DNA from: Stachybotrys elegans
Taxonomy: Eukaryota; Ascomycota; Sordariomycetes; Hypocreales; Stachybotryaceae
Assembly: GCA_020746835.1 (NCBI GenBank)
Contig: JAGPNK010000014.1
Location: 806,001-870,000, forward strand
DNA length: 64,000 nucleotides
Reading direction: 5' to 3'
A program made the translations under genes and the position numbers. Below the pieces are notes generated by a model. The model worked only from the letters and a program-made list of their open reading frames with translations. It was not told where the DNA came from and made no database searches. Below, one piece after another: positions 21,279 through 32,243 of the stretch. The first letter of the stretch is position 1. Each line of letters opens with the position of its first letter.

Positions 21279-23181
21279 ATGGAGTGGCTTCGGGTTGACA
21301 ATGTCCTTTGCGACGACGATATCTCCAATAGGATCCACCCGAGAGCATTGCTATTTAAGCCGTTGCCTTGCATAGCCATCGACATGGCCAAATCAGACAA
21401 AGATGGAGTCAGTAACCTTTGAGTGCCCCTTGGTCAGAAGCCAGTCATTCATATACAACAGTATGCAACTGAGTGTTCGTTGTCCGAAAAGAGTCTTGAG
21501 TCGGATCTTGAGTGGTCGGCATGGCTGAACAAGGTAAGAAAGTTCCTCGGTGCTTAATCTATACCCACAATGTAACTGACGGCGTCGAAGGCAAATTCAT
21601 CATCGACAATGGGGGGAAATGAGCCATTCAATGAGCTCCGTGTGATGTATTTCCCCAACCCTTTTTGTTCAAACCATCGCGCCCACCCACAAGCATGTAC
21701 GTTCAACTAATAAGAGCCCACAGTTTTGGACAGCGAGCCCAAAGCAAATTCCGAGATCCCTTATTACTGGCCCACCTCCCATTCTCCAAGTCATCATTAT
21801 TGTCGATTTGCAACTCCTTCTCCATTCACAGGTCTATGATCAGAACGCTACTTCGAAGTACTGTAGAAGCATTCAGCTGTCAGAAACTAATGAGCAAGGT
21901 GGGGACGCCTTTGAACGGTGCGTTTGATCTGTTGACTGATAAGACAGAGAATGATTGGCTCACGTTATTATATAGTGTATAATTGTAGAACGTCCGGAGC
22001 TTGGGATGGCGATCTAGCCTTATCCGCTACATACCTCCCAGAGCGACTATGCACATTTGCAGTCATATACGGCTGCACGGAAGCCACTGTCCGGACGATG
22101 CTGAGCCGACTCCACGAGCTCGAGAGCAAAACATTTCACCCCATGCTCTTGCCAACCATAGTGGCTGAGATTGAGAGGGAGCGTCATATCGGGTACGTAA
22201 GAAAGGCACGGCAACAGCTCAGCGATCGTATCGATGAGATGATGGGAAGCCAGCCTCCTCCACAGGCAAGGAAACGCACCCCGAGTAACTCTACAACCTC
22301 GAGTAACTCTACAACCTCGAGTAACTCTACAACCTCGACTGGTTCAGAGCAGGCCGATGAAAGCGACAGCACCACACTTTGGCTCGAATTAAGCATGTTT
22401 AGAAATGGAATGCAGAACTGGCATGATCAGTTGGGCAAGATGCTGGAACACGTTGACGATCTTTCTTCAACTGGGGCACCTTCCCATAACATACATGAAA
22501 ATTCCGAAAACATACACCCTACACTAGGGCTATCTAGTGAAGCAGCCGCAGCTAGAGAGGCTGATGGCACGGATGCCCTCAAGGCCGACTTTCTCGAAGT
22601 CGGTACGCGCATCAAGCATCGTCTTCTCCAACTCAAAAGCGATTATGAATTCCACATCAGAGACTGCAACGCGCTGATAGAGGCCATGTCCCTGGCAACA
22701 CAGCTGGTAAGCTGCCCTTGCATTCGTATTTGCGTACCATATCGCCTAAATTCCCTTGGTCATGTCGTCCTAGCCGCTAATCGGGTGACTTGGAAGCAAT
22801 GGAATCGAATCGGTCGAAAGGATGCTCAGACCAATCTTTTTATCGCCCGAACAAGCAAGCAAGACAGCTCGCAAATGCGATTCATTGCGTTCTTGGGGAT
22901 GCTATTCCTACCTGGGACATTCGCTGCTGTAAGAAATCTCTATACTTTGGGTTAAGTTTCCTACTTGACTGACTGTCAACTTGAAGGGGCTGTTCTCAAC
23001 GTCCTTCTTCAACTGGGGCACAATTAAGGGTCAGGATATGGGGGATATGGTCTCACCATATATCTGGATCTTCATTATTGTCACTATAACCCTCACGGGT
23101 ATGTTGGTAGGTTCATGGTGGCTTTATATGCAACGGATGAAGAACGCAAGTCAGAATGAAAACAGCGATTGCGTGGCATGA
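21279..23181 (+). CDS. CorA-like Mg2+ transporter-domain protein, 5' end possibly disrupted
   Basis: The 3' exons are clear: 21989-22706, 22797-22928 and 22987-23181, joined by GT..AG introns of 90 and 58 nt. They encode a family-like F-H-P-M-L-L-P-T segment, a coiled region, then the CorA-like membrane end: S-S-Q-M-R-x-I-A, F-L-P-G-T-F-A-A, F-F-N-W and a second helix (P-Y-I-W-I-F-I-I-V-T-I-T-L-T). The F-F-N-W pattern replaces the canonical GMN motif, as in many fungal relatives. Upstream, a frame from ATG 21279 carries a start resembling family N-termini (W-L-R-V-D, then V-I-H-I-Q) but has an in-frame TGA near 21420, so the gene may be a pseudogene or use an unseen splice. Residues near 110 hold a threefold S-N-S-T-T-S repeat. 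Transport function is unproven. Confidence 0.6.
22283..22336 (+). repeat. Three perfect 18-bp tandem units within the CorA-like gene
   Basis: GAGTAACTCTACAACCTC is repeated at 22283-22300, 22301-22318 and 22319-22336 without mismatch, encoding a Ser/Asn/Thr-rich linker. Perfect identity suggests recent slippage or expansion. Confidence 0.9.
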
Positions 23182-24163
23182 TTATACATGAGGCCCCCCG
23201 GAACAAGCACTCTCATACGTTGCGGCAGACCCGACTGCGTCACTCGCCAAAGCCTTATCCAGGCCTGACTGCATCACTCGCCGAAGCTACATTGCAGAAG
23301 CCTTCTCCAGGCGCCTAACGCCACAGCAGCATCGTGAAAGAAGTTCCCGACCAATTGCGACACGTGGCTGGAAAACTTTGATGCTGGCATTGCTGCAGTC
23401 ACAAGCGTCAAACTTTTCTCAATCGAATTTTCTAACCAATTATTATCTATTGATCAGATATTGTCTTTATTGTCAGAGGGGGCCTCCTCGAAGTCACTGG
23501 TCTGTATCCCGTTGGGGCACACAAGCGGAGAAATCCCACATTACCTGTTGGCCAGAGTCAGAGAACAATAAGGGGACCGGCGACGGCAGCAAAAGCATGT
23601 GATGTAGTCAGGGGGTCTACGGTCAGCAGACTCGATGTGTGTACTCACTGTTCGTGAGATACACATCATGATATAAATAAATTAGCACTTGTTTTCGGCA
23701 TCGAAGCATGGAGTACTGAGATGGAAGCCTACAATTATCTGGCTCTAGGGCTGGCCAAGACCACATTAGACACATGCCTTTTTTTGCCACTATCATCTGC
23801 ACCCTTCGTCATAGTTGCCTTAACCTGGTTTACTAGAGATTTGGAATTGCTATTTTTCTCTTGTTCCCACAAATATCTGTCCGTTTCTGGGCATCGCCTG
23901 TACTTGGCAGCAGTGGCGGATGACCACCAGCCAGGGTTGAATCCTTCGAGACATGGATCTTCACACGCAATCCGTAATCATCTAAGAATAACAGTATAGC
24001 TTAACGTTATAAACGGCTGTGAGATCCCGATAACTCTCTGACCTTGCGAAACCCCCTTTTCTTTTATAAGCAGTTCCAAAACTGGATTGTGTTTTTCTTT
24101 GCTGAGTCATGTGTATACTTTTGTATCTCCAAGACTACGTCCACGACCATTCATGATTGTACG
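23182..24163. other. Intergenic with repeat relics
   Basis: Holds an imperfect internal duplication (about 23230-23320, sharing GACTGC(G/A)TCACTCGCC(A/G)AAGC and CCTT(A/C)TCCAGG) and dispersed-repeat copy B (23428-23706). The remaining stretch to the next gene is AT-richer with no gene. Confidence 0.45.
23428..23706 (+). repeat. Dispersed repeat, copy B (most complete)
   Basis: The left part (to about 23537) matches copy C at 36057-36168 through TTTCTAACCAATT, GTCAGAGGGGGCCTCCTCG and AAGTCACTGGTCTGTATCCC. The right part (from about 23539) matches copy A at 14695-14918. So this copy links two fragments elsewhere in the window. No coding potential seen; probably a transposon-derived or LTR-like remnant. 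Confidence 0.75.
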
Positions 24164-25333
24164 ATGCGTGTATTATTTCCCTTCTTGCTTATAGCCCACC
24201 TTGGGTTGTCGAGCGCATCGACTATCCCCTTTGGCACCGAGAGTTTGCTCCAGCAATACTTCCCGGATTACAGGGATGGCTTCCGAGCCATCATAAAGCA
24301 CGAATGTACGACCGCGTATTGCGAGTACATGTGGGAGCTGGACCGAATGGAGGAAGCCGAATTTTATCATATCAACTGCAATATCACGGAGGAAACGTAC
24401 ACGCAGCCCAGTTGCATCAATGAATCGGATCCCGACCTCAACTTTGACATCGTCACTGGCGAGACCTGCCTTGTCGACTGCATGTTGAGCCATACACCGG
24501 AGCTGGTCAAATTCCGTATGGCAAGCGCACAGGTGCTCCTCGGTCTGATGCTGTCGCTGCTTGCCTTGTTGGCGCCTGCTACCTGGAAGATAGGAACCAT
24601 CATCTGCGTCGGAAGAAGACCGCTGTTGGGCTTTCTATTTGCTGTTGCTTCACCAGTAGTAGCTCCTACTTTCAACACCGAATCAAGCTTCCAGAGCTTT
24701 ATCTCAAGGAGAGATAGGGAGCACATCAGGGTGCCCTCCTGGATCGCGCGGAACCTCTTATCAGAAGGACCGCAGCCGAGAAATCACTGGCAGATGATGC
24801 TGCAATACTCATGCTGGCTATTGCTCTATGTTTTGTCTATGGCCTCGGCTGGGAACGTGGCAGAATTGGCGTATCGAATAACTCGACAGTCCATACTCAC
24901 CTTCAACTTTGGCGAGAGATGGATGCTACTGTTCTGGGTATATTCCGGACTTCTCCCTCACGCCCTCGGCGTCGCAGCCGTTTGCCTACGTCTCAAGAAG
25001 TTGCCGCCACTCGCAGGGCCGCCCGGGTCTGAGAATCCGATTACAGAGGGCAGTATCAGGCCGAAACCCCGTTTCCGACTCCTGAGTTCCTCTTTTGTCT
25101 CCATTATCCTGTCGTGGATCGGTGCCGTTTGCAGCGTGCTACATGTCACGTTCGGGGCACTCATGTTCTCGAGTATTCTTTTCCTTTCAGTAGGGGATGC
25201 TGGGATGATCTTGCTTCGTCTGTTTGTATCAACAGTTGGTGTCTACTCTGCCGTGCAGCTGGTCATTGCGATTGACCGTCGACGAACCGAGGTTGTCTTG
25301 TCGGAAGAGAGCGAAAGGCCCAAAAGCGGGTAA
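24164..25333 (+). CDS. Unknown fungal multi-pass membrane protein with signal peptide
   Basis: An intronless gene of 389 residues. I start at the ATG that yields a signal peptide (MRVLFPFLLIAHLGLSSAS); an in-frame upstream extension is unlikely to be used. Residues 20-120 are a Cys-bearing extracytoplasmic domain with Asn glycosylation sites (N-I-T, N-E-S). About six to seven hydrophobic segments follow, e.g. around residues 130-150, 165-180, 235-255, 270-290, 325-350 and 355-380, separated by a Pro-rich loop (LPPLAGPPG). I do not recognise the family beyond this layout. Confidence 0.7.
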   Translation: MRVLFPFLLIAHLGLSSASTIPFGTESLLQQYFPDYRDGFRAIIKHECTTAYCEYMWELDRMEEAEFYHINCNITEETYTQPSCINESDPDLNFDIVTGETCLVDCMLSHTPELVKFRMASAQVLLGLMLSLLALLAPATWKIGTIICVGRRPLLGFLFAVASPVVAPTFNTESSFQSFISRRDREHIRVPSWIARNLLSEGPQPRNHWQMMLQYSCWLLLYVLSMASAGNVAELAYRITRQSILTFNFGERWMLLFWVYSGLLPHALGVAAVCLRLKKLPPLAGPPGSENPITEGSIRPKPRFRLLSSSFVSIILSWIGAVCSVLHVTFGALMFSSILFLSVGDAGMILLRLFVSTVGVYSAVQLVIAIDRRRTEVVLSEESERPKSG

Positions 25334-25432
25334 TGGCGAGGAGATGGCATAGATGTTAGACATTAGACATAGAAATACACTTGCTTTACATTGCAAGTCA
25401 TGCTGCATTTGGGTATTTATCTATCTGCGCAA

Positions 25433-27174
25433 CTAGTTGTTGCCAGTTGCAACACCCCAGAAGTAACCTGCCCATGATCCCATAACAAGAAGAAGCAGAG
25501 TGCCGAACGCAACCTTTGAAATCAACTTGTTTCGGGCGCCGTTTTCTTCATAGAACACTCTCTTGCGCTCGACAAGTTCAGATCCTTTGGCAATGCGCTG
25601 CTTGCGGGTCCATTGCAGATGGCCAATGTCTACTGACTTCCATGTCGTGATAACAAGGATGGTTGATATAACGACGGAGCATCCAGCAAGGACAACATAA
25701 ACAATTGTAACCCGATCATACGAGTTGTTATCGGCATCCTGAATGACTCCGGTGATAATTCTCACAATGATGTTCATTCTGCTCATTGTTAGTCATGATC
25801 AACTCTTAAACAGCACGGCTGCTCAGTAGGGTAGATTGAGCTTGGTTGACCTACGCGTTGTTCATGGTGATCTTGACGGCATAAGCCGAGCCAAAGACGG
25901 AGCTGTGCCACAGGGAAGTTCGTATGCTGTCAATGATGGTCACTGGGCCGAAGCAGTAGGCAAAGGCGAAGATTCCGAAGGAGGCAGCAGTGCCAGGGAT
26001 GTCGTTGGCGAAGCAGACAAGTAGCATAGAAAGGAAGACGCCAATGCCACAGAAAACCACTTAATGCATGTTAGTTGAGTTTTTTTTATTGTTGGAGAAT
26101 GGAACTGACTGATGGAGACACGGTGTCCGAGCAGATCGAGGAACACACCAAGAACAGGCACGACGAAGAAGCCTATGTTGTCAGAATAGAAACCGAAATG
26201 CAGTAGGGAGGAAACTTACCGGCGTATTGAAGGGTCGCCGTATACCAACCAGCCGTAATGGAGCTGGTGCCAAACCGCTGCTCTGCCAGCTCGGTTGCAT
26301 TCTGCAGGAAAACGATGGCCGTGCTTGTTTCGAAAAGCGAGAAGAGCATGACACACCAGAAGCTCCAGGGAAGGTCAAAGACCTTCTTGATCTCGAACTT
26401 CTTCGTCTTCTCCACCAGCTTCTCTCCCGTAGCAGGATCGTGCGTGCCGGGGAACTTCTTCCAGGCCACGCGCGTGAAGAAGTAGAAGATGACGGTCATG
26501 ACGTTGGTGAAGAGGTTCATGAAGACGGCGATCCAAAAGACCCAGGCAAAGTCGCCAGTGCGCTTCGCAATAATGTTGGCAGAGGACTTGCCGGCAAAGG
26601 CACCCAGCTTGCCGATGCCGAGCTGGAACCCAATCGTCGAAGCGAAGCCGCCAGAGGGCGCGAACCAGGAGGAGAAGACCTTGTACTGCGCGGCTTGCGT
26701 GGCAATGTCTCCCAGCGCGCGGATGACTCGGCCGGCAATCATGAAGTTGTACGATCGGGTTTGAGCGCCTCCCGCGACGAGGATGGAGCCGATCGAGTAG
26801 ATGGCGTTGCCGTAGAGCATGGCGCCCGCACCGCCGATGCGGTCCGTGATGAGGCCGCTGACGAGCATGAGAGCCGTGACCATGAAGTCCTCGCTTGCCT
26901 CGAGCAGGGCGAAGCGGGTGTTGTTGATGTGCATCTCCTTCTTGATGGTGCTCTTCATGGCGCTCGTGATACCTGAGCTCCATTGCGATCCGAAGCCGAT
27001 GACGGTGACTAGCAAGAGCGAGAGCAGCTTCCACTGGAGGGGGACAATCTGCTTCTCAGCCTGGTTGGAGGAGGCATCGTCGCGGGAATAGACCTCGGCC
27101 TCGGGCCCCTTGCCCATTGTCTTGTCCTCCTGGTCGATGACCTGGGCGCTGGTGGTTTGAGGGTTGACAGCCAT
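25433..27174 (-). CDS. MFS transporter, MFSD1-like
   Basis: A 12-helix transporter of about 522 residues. Exons 27174-26220, 26172-26110, 26059-25855 and 25778-25433; introns 47, 50 and 76 nt, all GT..AG, with CTAAC-type branches where visible. Helices include F-G-S-Q-W-S-S-G, a D-R-I-G-G-A loop after helix 2, and S-S-W-F-A-P-S-G-G in the helix 4-5 area, features shared with animal MFSD1-type lysosomal carriers and their fungal relatives. The start at 27174 (M-A-V-N-P-Q) is chosen over an ATG 60 nt upstream because it gives the usual short cytosolic tail; the longer form is possible. Substrate and organelle are not known in fungi; vacuolar placement would be inference. Confidence 0.82.
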
Positions 27175-28196
27175 GGCGAGGATGCGGTTTGTCGGGACCG
27201 TAGGAGCGGGAGTGGAAAGGAAGACAATCCCCAAGTCTCGGGGCTCTACCCTGACTTATGTAGGGATCCTTTTCTAGCTCCGAGCTATGGCTACTCCGGT
27301 TATCGTACCATCTGATAAGATGGATCTGATTAGGTCCACCAAGGATCCAGAGAGGCTCTCGTATCCATCATAAGCGAGGCACTTGTTCTGTATCCTTGAA
27401 TCCTCGGATCGTCGGCAGCTAATGGGCCAGCATTGTACTTGGCCTTCTCAAGACACATGAGCTCTATAAACAACTTCCTTGATACACGACTCTAGTTTCT
27501 TCGACTCGCATACGACATGCTGGAAATGACTGAGAACACGCGCAGCCCCCTTTCGTCATGTCCCTCTAACCTTTGGACACGCTGTGGGGATTGAGAAAAT
27601 TTCACTCGTCCCATCCACTTCACCATCGTCCGTTGTGGACCAAGCTTGATGCTAAGCCGGCGAGGTTCCGAACAAGGCCAAGGCCCCTTTGACTAGACAA
27701 TCCACCCACCGGGATATCCCGATCCGACATTTGGAATGATGGTGATGGCGCAAGCCGAGTTATCAGATCTTGACAGCTAAGCGAAGCGAGTTCCTGGTTC
27801 AATCCCATTCAGTTGACTCTATACAAGAGCATCGTCGAACTCCTCGATATCTCCTTTCTATGTTCAAATCTATTCGTCATCAATAGGGTCTGGAAGCCAT
27901 GCCAAAGAGCAGAGCGAGAACAGGAGTTCTATGAATATACCAATCTGCGTCTTGCATCTTCAATAAAACCATGTAATCATCCGATTGCCAGTAGTTTAGC
28001 CCGTCGGCTGGCTGTCCGGTCTGTCAGGCGGGTGGGGGAGCGGAGATGAGAGCACGTCAAAAGTCTGGGCCACAGTGGGTATTCTGAAGCAGCATTGCAT
28101 TGATGTTGCGCAGTTTGGGACTTCATTTAGCTCATTCATTCATTACTTGTCCGGGCTGACAGCATCATGTCTACCCTTCACCAAGCACAACCGCAC
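27175..28196. other. Intergenic, 1.0 kb
   Basis: Lies between the MFSD1-like gene's 5' end and the GH3 gene's 3' end (both minus strand). Open frames at 27620-27808 and 27813-28049 lack family features. A direct repeat of GGATCC(T/A)-type steps occurs near 27263-27350. No RNA gene recognised. Confidence 0.35.
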
Positions 28197-30802
28197 CTAA
28201 TTCTCCACGGCGGTAAAGGTGGCAACTTCAACGATGTCTCTGCTGCTGAAACCCACCCTGACGGTGAATTCACCGCTCGGGATCAGCCACTGCTGAGACA
28301 CAACGTCCCAGTACGAGATGTCGCGGCGCATCAGGTCGAACTGAACAGTGCCCCGCTGCCCCGGCGAAAGCTCGATCTTATCGAAGCCTCTCAGCTGACG
28401 GACGGGCGATCCCTCGGGAGCACTGTCGGGGAGGGTGATGTAGAGCTGGGCGACGGTTGCACCTCGGACATCCCCGGTGTTGCGGAGGGTTACCCGGGCG
28501 GTGTACAGAGTCTCCCACAGAGCAGGGTTGCCGCCGGGCTGCACCTCGCGCTTTTCCGGGGCCGGCGTGATCTCGGTGTCCGTATCGACGGGGCTGATCT
28601 CCAGGCCCGTCATCTCAAAGGTAGTGTACGACAGGCCAAAACCGAACTCATAGAGCACAGAGATATTGTGGGCGTCAAAGTACTTGTAGTCAGTCTCAAG
28701 ACCCTCAGTGAAATACGACTGCCAGTCATCAACTCCAGTGGTTTCAACGTCTGTGGTGATGGGCCCGTTGTAGTCGCTCCCGTTGTGTGCAATGGTGTAG
28801 GGGAGCTTGCCAGATGGGTTGACATCTCCGTATAGCACATCCACGATCGAGTTTCCGGACTCTTGGCCAGGATAGTGGGCAATCAGGATGGCAGTGACAT
28901 TGGGGTGCTGGGCAAAGGGAAGGTTATTGACGCCGCTGGAGTGTGTAACAACGACGGTATCGCTGCAGACGTTTGCCACCTTTTCCACAAGCTCGTTGCC
29001 CTGCCAGTCCAGATCCAACGTGAGCCTGTCAGAACCCTCGCTAGCCCAGCCCTTGAGGAAGACCAGGCAAACCTCGGGTTCCTGCGGGTTCCACAGGTTC
29101 GTGACGTTTGAGTTGACAACTTGCGTGTTGTTGAGGAAGGCTTGGACGAGGGCACCGTCCTGGCGCGAACGAGCCTTGATAGCCTCGAGTGGGGTGATGA
29201 GGTAGGTGAAGAGCGAGGCGCCAGAGCCACCGCCGACTGCGAGCGTACCGAACTCGAATTTCTGCTGGTTCAGAGGACCCTCGGTAACTTCACCTGCGTC
29301 GTTGCCAAAAACGGCGATTCTCTTGGGAGCCTTGAGCGGCAGAATACCCTCATTCTTAACCATGACGGTTGAAGCGGCAGCGTGCTTTCGGATAATCTCG
29401 CCATGGTTGTCACGAACATCGCGGCTAGACGGACCGATGAGATTGAAGTCACGGAAGTAATCGCTCTCCCTGACAAAGGTGTTCAGCTTGGCGGAAGAGG
29501 GGTCGATAGTTGGGAAGTCTTCATCTTGCCCGAGGGCGTAGTAGGGGGTCAGGATGCGGGTAATCATGTCGTCGAGACGATCCATCTCAAGCGTCCCATT
29601 GTTGATGGCCTGGGTAACGTTGGCACCAAAGAAACTGAGGTAGTCGTCACCGGAATCGCTGAAAGCCCTTGGCAAAAAGTAGCCAGGCATATCCATATCC
29701 AGGCCTGCCTCAATGCTGGCAACACCAGAGTGCGTAGCAAACCAATCAGACATGACATAGCCCTGGAATCCCAGCTCTTCCTTTAGAAGACCGTTGAGTA
29801 ACTTGGAGTTCTGGCAGCCATAAGATCCATTGACACGGTTGTAGGAGCACATGACGGCCGATGCCTTTGCGCGGATAGCATTAGCGTACGGCCAGAGGTA
29901 GTTTTCATCTATTATCATTGTTAGTCTAATGCTGCGGGTATGTGAGGCTGAGGTGTACTTACGGACAGTCCTGTCATCAGCATTGGAAGAAATGGCCTCG
30001 AACTGGAGGGTGCCGTTAGGGTAACGAACGGGGTTACGAAGGACCTCCTGCTCGTTGAGGAGGTAGTGCTTTGCAGTGGCCTGAACACCAGCATCCTGAA
30101 GACCGTGAATAGATTGCGCAAATGCAATGCCGCTGAGATAGGCATCGGGCGAGAAGCCCTCCCAGTTACGACCGGAGTAAGCCGATCGACCCATAGGACC
30201 GAGAGCGGGCCTTGATAGTATTAGTGCTGGAAAGATATTACTTGAAGGATAATTCACTCACGCCAGGGCGACTTGAGCTCCCTTGGCTCGAAACTCGCGG
30301 CCCATTGACAGGCTCCTGTCGTACATCATCTGCTTATCCCATGACGAAGCGATAGTGACGCCTGCAGGAAACGCGCTGACATAGTCGGCAGTACGCAGAG
30401 AGGCAGGGCCATCTTGCAGGCAGAGACCACTAAAGTTTAGTCGAGGGATGGGGTAGATATTGCCAACGCAAGGGCCCGGTTGTCCAGTCACCATATACCG
30501 TTTCTCTTCAAGGGTGAGCTCAGCTACAAACTCTCTTGCTTTCTCGATGGCATTCTCCCAGCCGCCAGCACCTGTTGTCCTTGCTGTTGGGTGTTACTAT
30601 CGATGGAATTTCAGACATAAAAGGCGGATTGTGGCTTACGTGAAGGATAAAAGGGCTCCGAATGGCCATATTGCCCCAGGACGGTGGTGTTTCGAGGTTG
30701 AACCCAGGTGAAAGAACCCTCGGGGCGACTTCCAGGAACATAGACCTGAGCGGCCGCCAAGGACAGAAGCCCGGCGAGATACAAGAGAGACGACGAAGGC
30801 AT
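28197..30802 (-). CDS. Secreted GH3 beta-glucosidase
   Basis: Hydrolyses terminal beta-glucosides such as cellobiose outside the cell. A signal peptide (MPSSSLLYLAGLLSLAAAQ) fits secretion, with many N-x-S/T sites. The GH3 N-terminal barrel has K-H-Y-L-L-N-E-Q-E and the nucleophile loop G-Y-V-M-S-D-W near residue 295 (Asp). The C-terminal domain has the K-N-E-G-I-L-P-L and G-x-G-S-G pattern, then a fibronectin-III-like end with G-F-G-L-S-Y-T-T-F. Exons 30802-30640, 30571-30262, 30210-29963 and 29908-28197 give about 810 residues; introns 68, 51 and 54 nt, GT..AG. A TATATAAG element (30864-30874) lies about 65 nt upstream. Beta-xylosidase activity is less likely given the S-D-W loop context. 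Confidence 0.92.
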
Positions 30803-32243
30803 GATAGGCCAGATAGGAGTGTATGAGGGGTGATGAATCCCAAATTCTGGGAAGCAAATTGGTCTTATATATGTACCGTGACCTCAGCTATGATGGAACC
30901 ACCATCCAGTCCCCCGCAGGCTACAACACATTCTGGCATGACCAGCTCCTCGTCATCAATAAGAGGCGGAGCCGATCCGCAATTCTCCATGATGTCAGGC
31001 TTGGGTCCAGAGGTAAGGCGGAGAGGAGGGAGACGAGGGGGATGATCCTCTCAAGTATAGCCTTGATCGTGGTTGCTTTGAAGCACCGGTCAAGTTTCCG
31101 AGTCTTCGGGGCGGCTCATTGGTTCCAGCACTTGAGCATTGATCGTTGTCTCCAACAGACGTCTGCACCCCAGATCCACTTCCCCATCTTTCCCAGCTTC
31201 CCCACGGCGCATTCTCCGCTATAAATTGTCCTAGACAGGGCAGTTCAGGCTCGGTGTGTAAGGACCGGCCCTCAGCGTTGCTGTGTAGTGCCGAGAAGAG
31301 GCCGTTTCTCAGGTGTATCTCCACTAGCCACCGCCACATGCGGACTGTTTCTTTGCCCGATTAACAATGGGAGGCCCAGTGACCTGGCCCGGCACATGAC
31401 TGGTGGGAGTTGCGTGGGAACAAGCCGGGGTATTTTTGCGGAGATTCATCGGTGAAAGTAGGAAACCGGGCCTGCACTTGACGAGGCTCGGATGACAAGA
31501 ACCTGACCAATTCTCCCTGAATTATGCCTGGCTGGACTTGTGGTGCCTCCGGCTTCAAATGCCGTGGACTTGGAGGAAGAAACTCCCCCGCATGTTGCCA
31601 ATGCCCCGTTCATCATATGGTGCCAAGCTCAGTAGGCAACTAGTGAAGCCGACGTTGCACCGTGACAGTACGATGCAACCTACAATGTATTTAGGGCATA
31701 GCTTGGGCGTAGTGGCATCCCACCTGTGGTGGGTTCTCTGGTGATGGTCGTGTTACTTCAATCCTGCTTGTCCCTACAGGCCACACAGGTTGTGGAAACA
31801 GGGTTAAGGCTCGCTCATGGATCCGCATAAGTCCGAGCTTCCGTGGCTCTACGGCTTAGTTTATACCATACCTCAGATCCCTTGAGGAGTAGATCGTGGC
31901 CGTAGATGTCGCAAACAAACAAGTATCTGTATCGGGGTCGGCTACACGGAATGCTTGTCAGGACAACGGGCCCCTTGTTCTTTGTTCGTGTGAGCTTGTG
32001 TAATTGGGAATGCCTAAAACAAAGCAAAAGAAGGGTACGCAGTGCCCTCAACATGGTCTGTGATTCAATGAAGCCTCCAGTGGTAACACGGATCTTCTTG
32101 CATCGTCGCCTGGTCGTGGCAAACACAAAGCTGCGAATCACGCATCTGTAGCACAGACTCTCCTGCCTCTCATTCTGTATATATCGACTCATCTTTTCCT
32201 TTCATGTTGCTTCCCTAGAGGCCTCTGTGTTCCAAACGCAGCC
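30803..32243. other. Divergent upstream region between GH3 and the unknown 588-aa gene
   Basis: Contains the GH3 TATA element (30864-30874) and the leader of the plus-strand gene, which has a TATATATC-like stretch near 32176. Small open frames on both strands conflict and lack family features. Confidence 0.35.

Noticed and set aside
27780..27815. GGTTCAATCCC resembling a tRNA T-arm
   Set aside because: No acceptor, D or anticodon arms could be paired around it.
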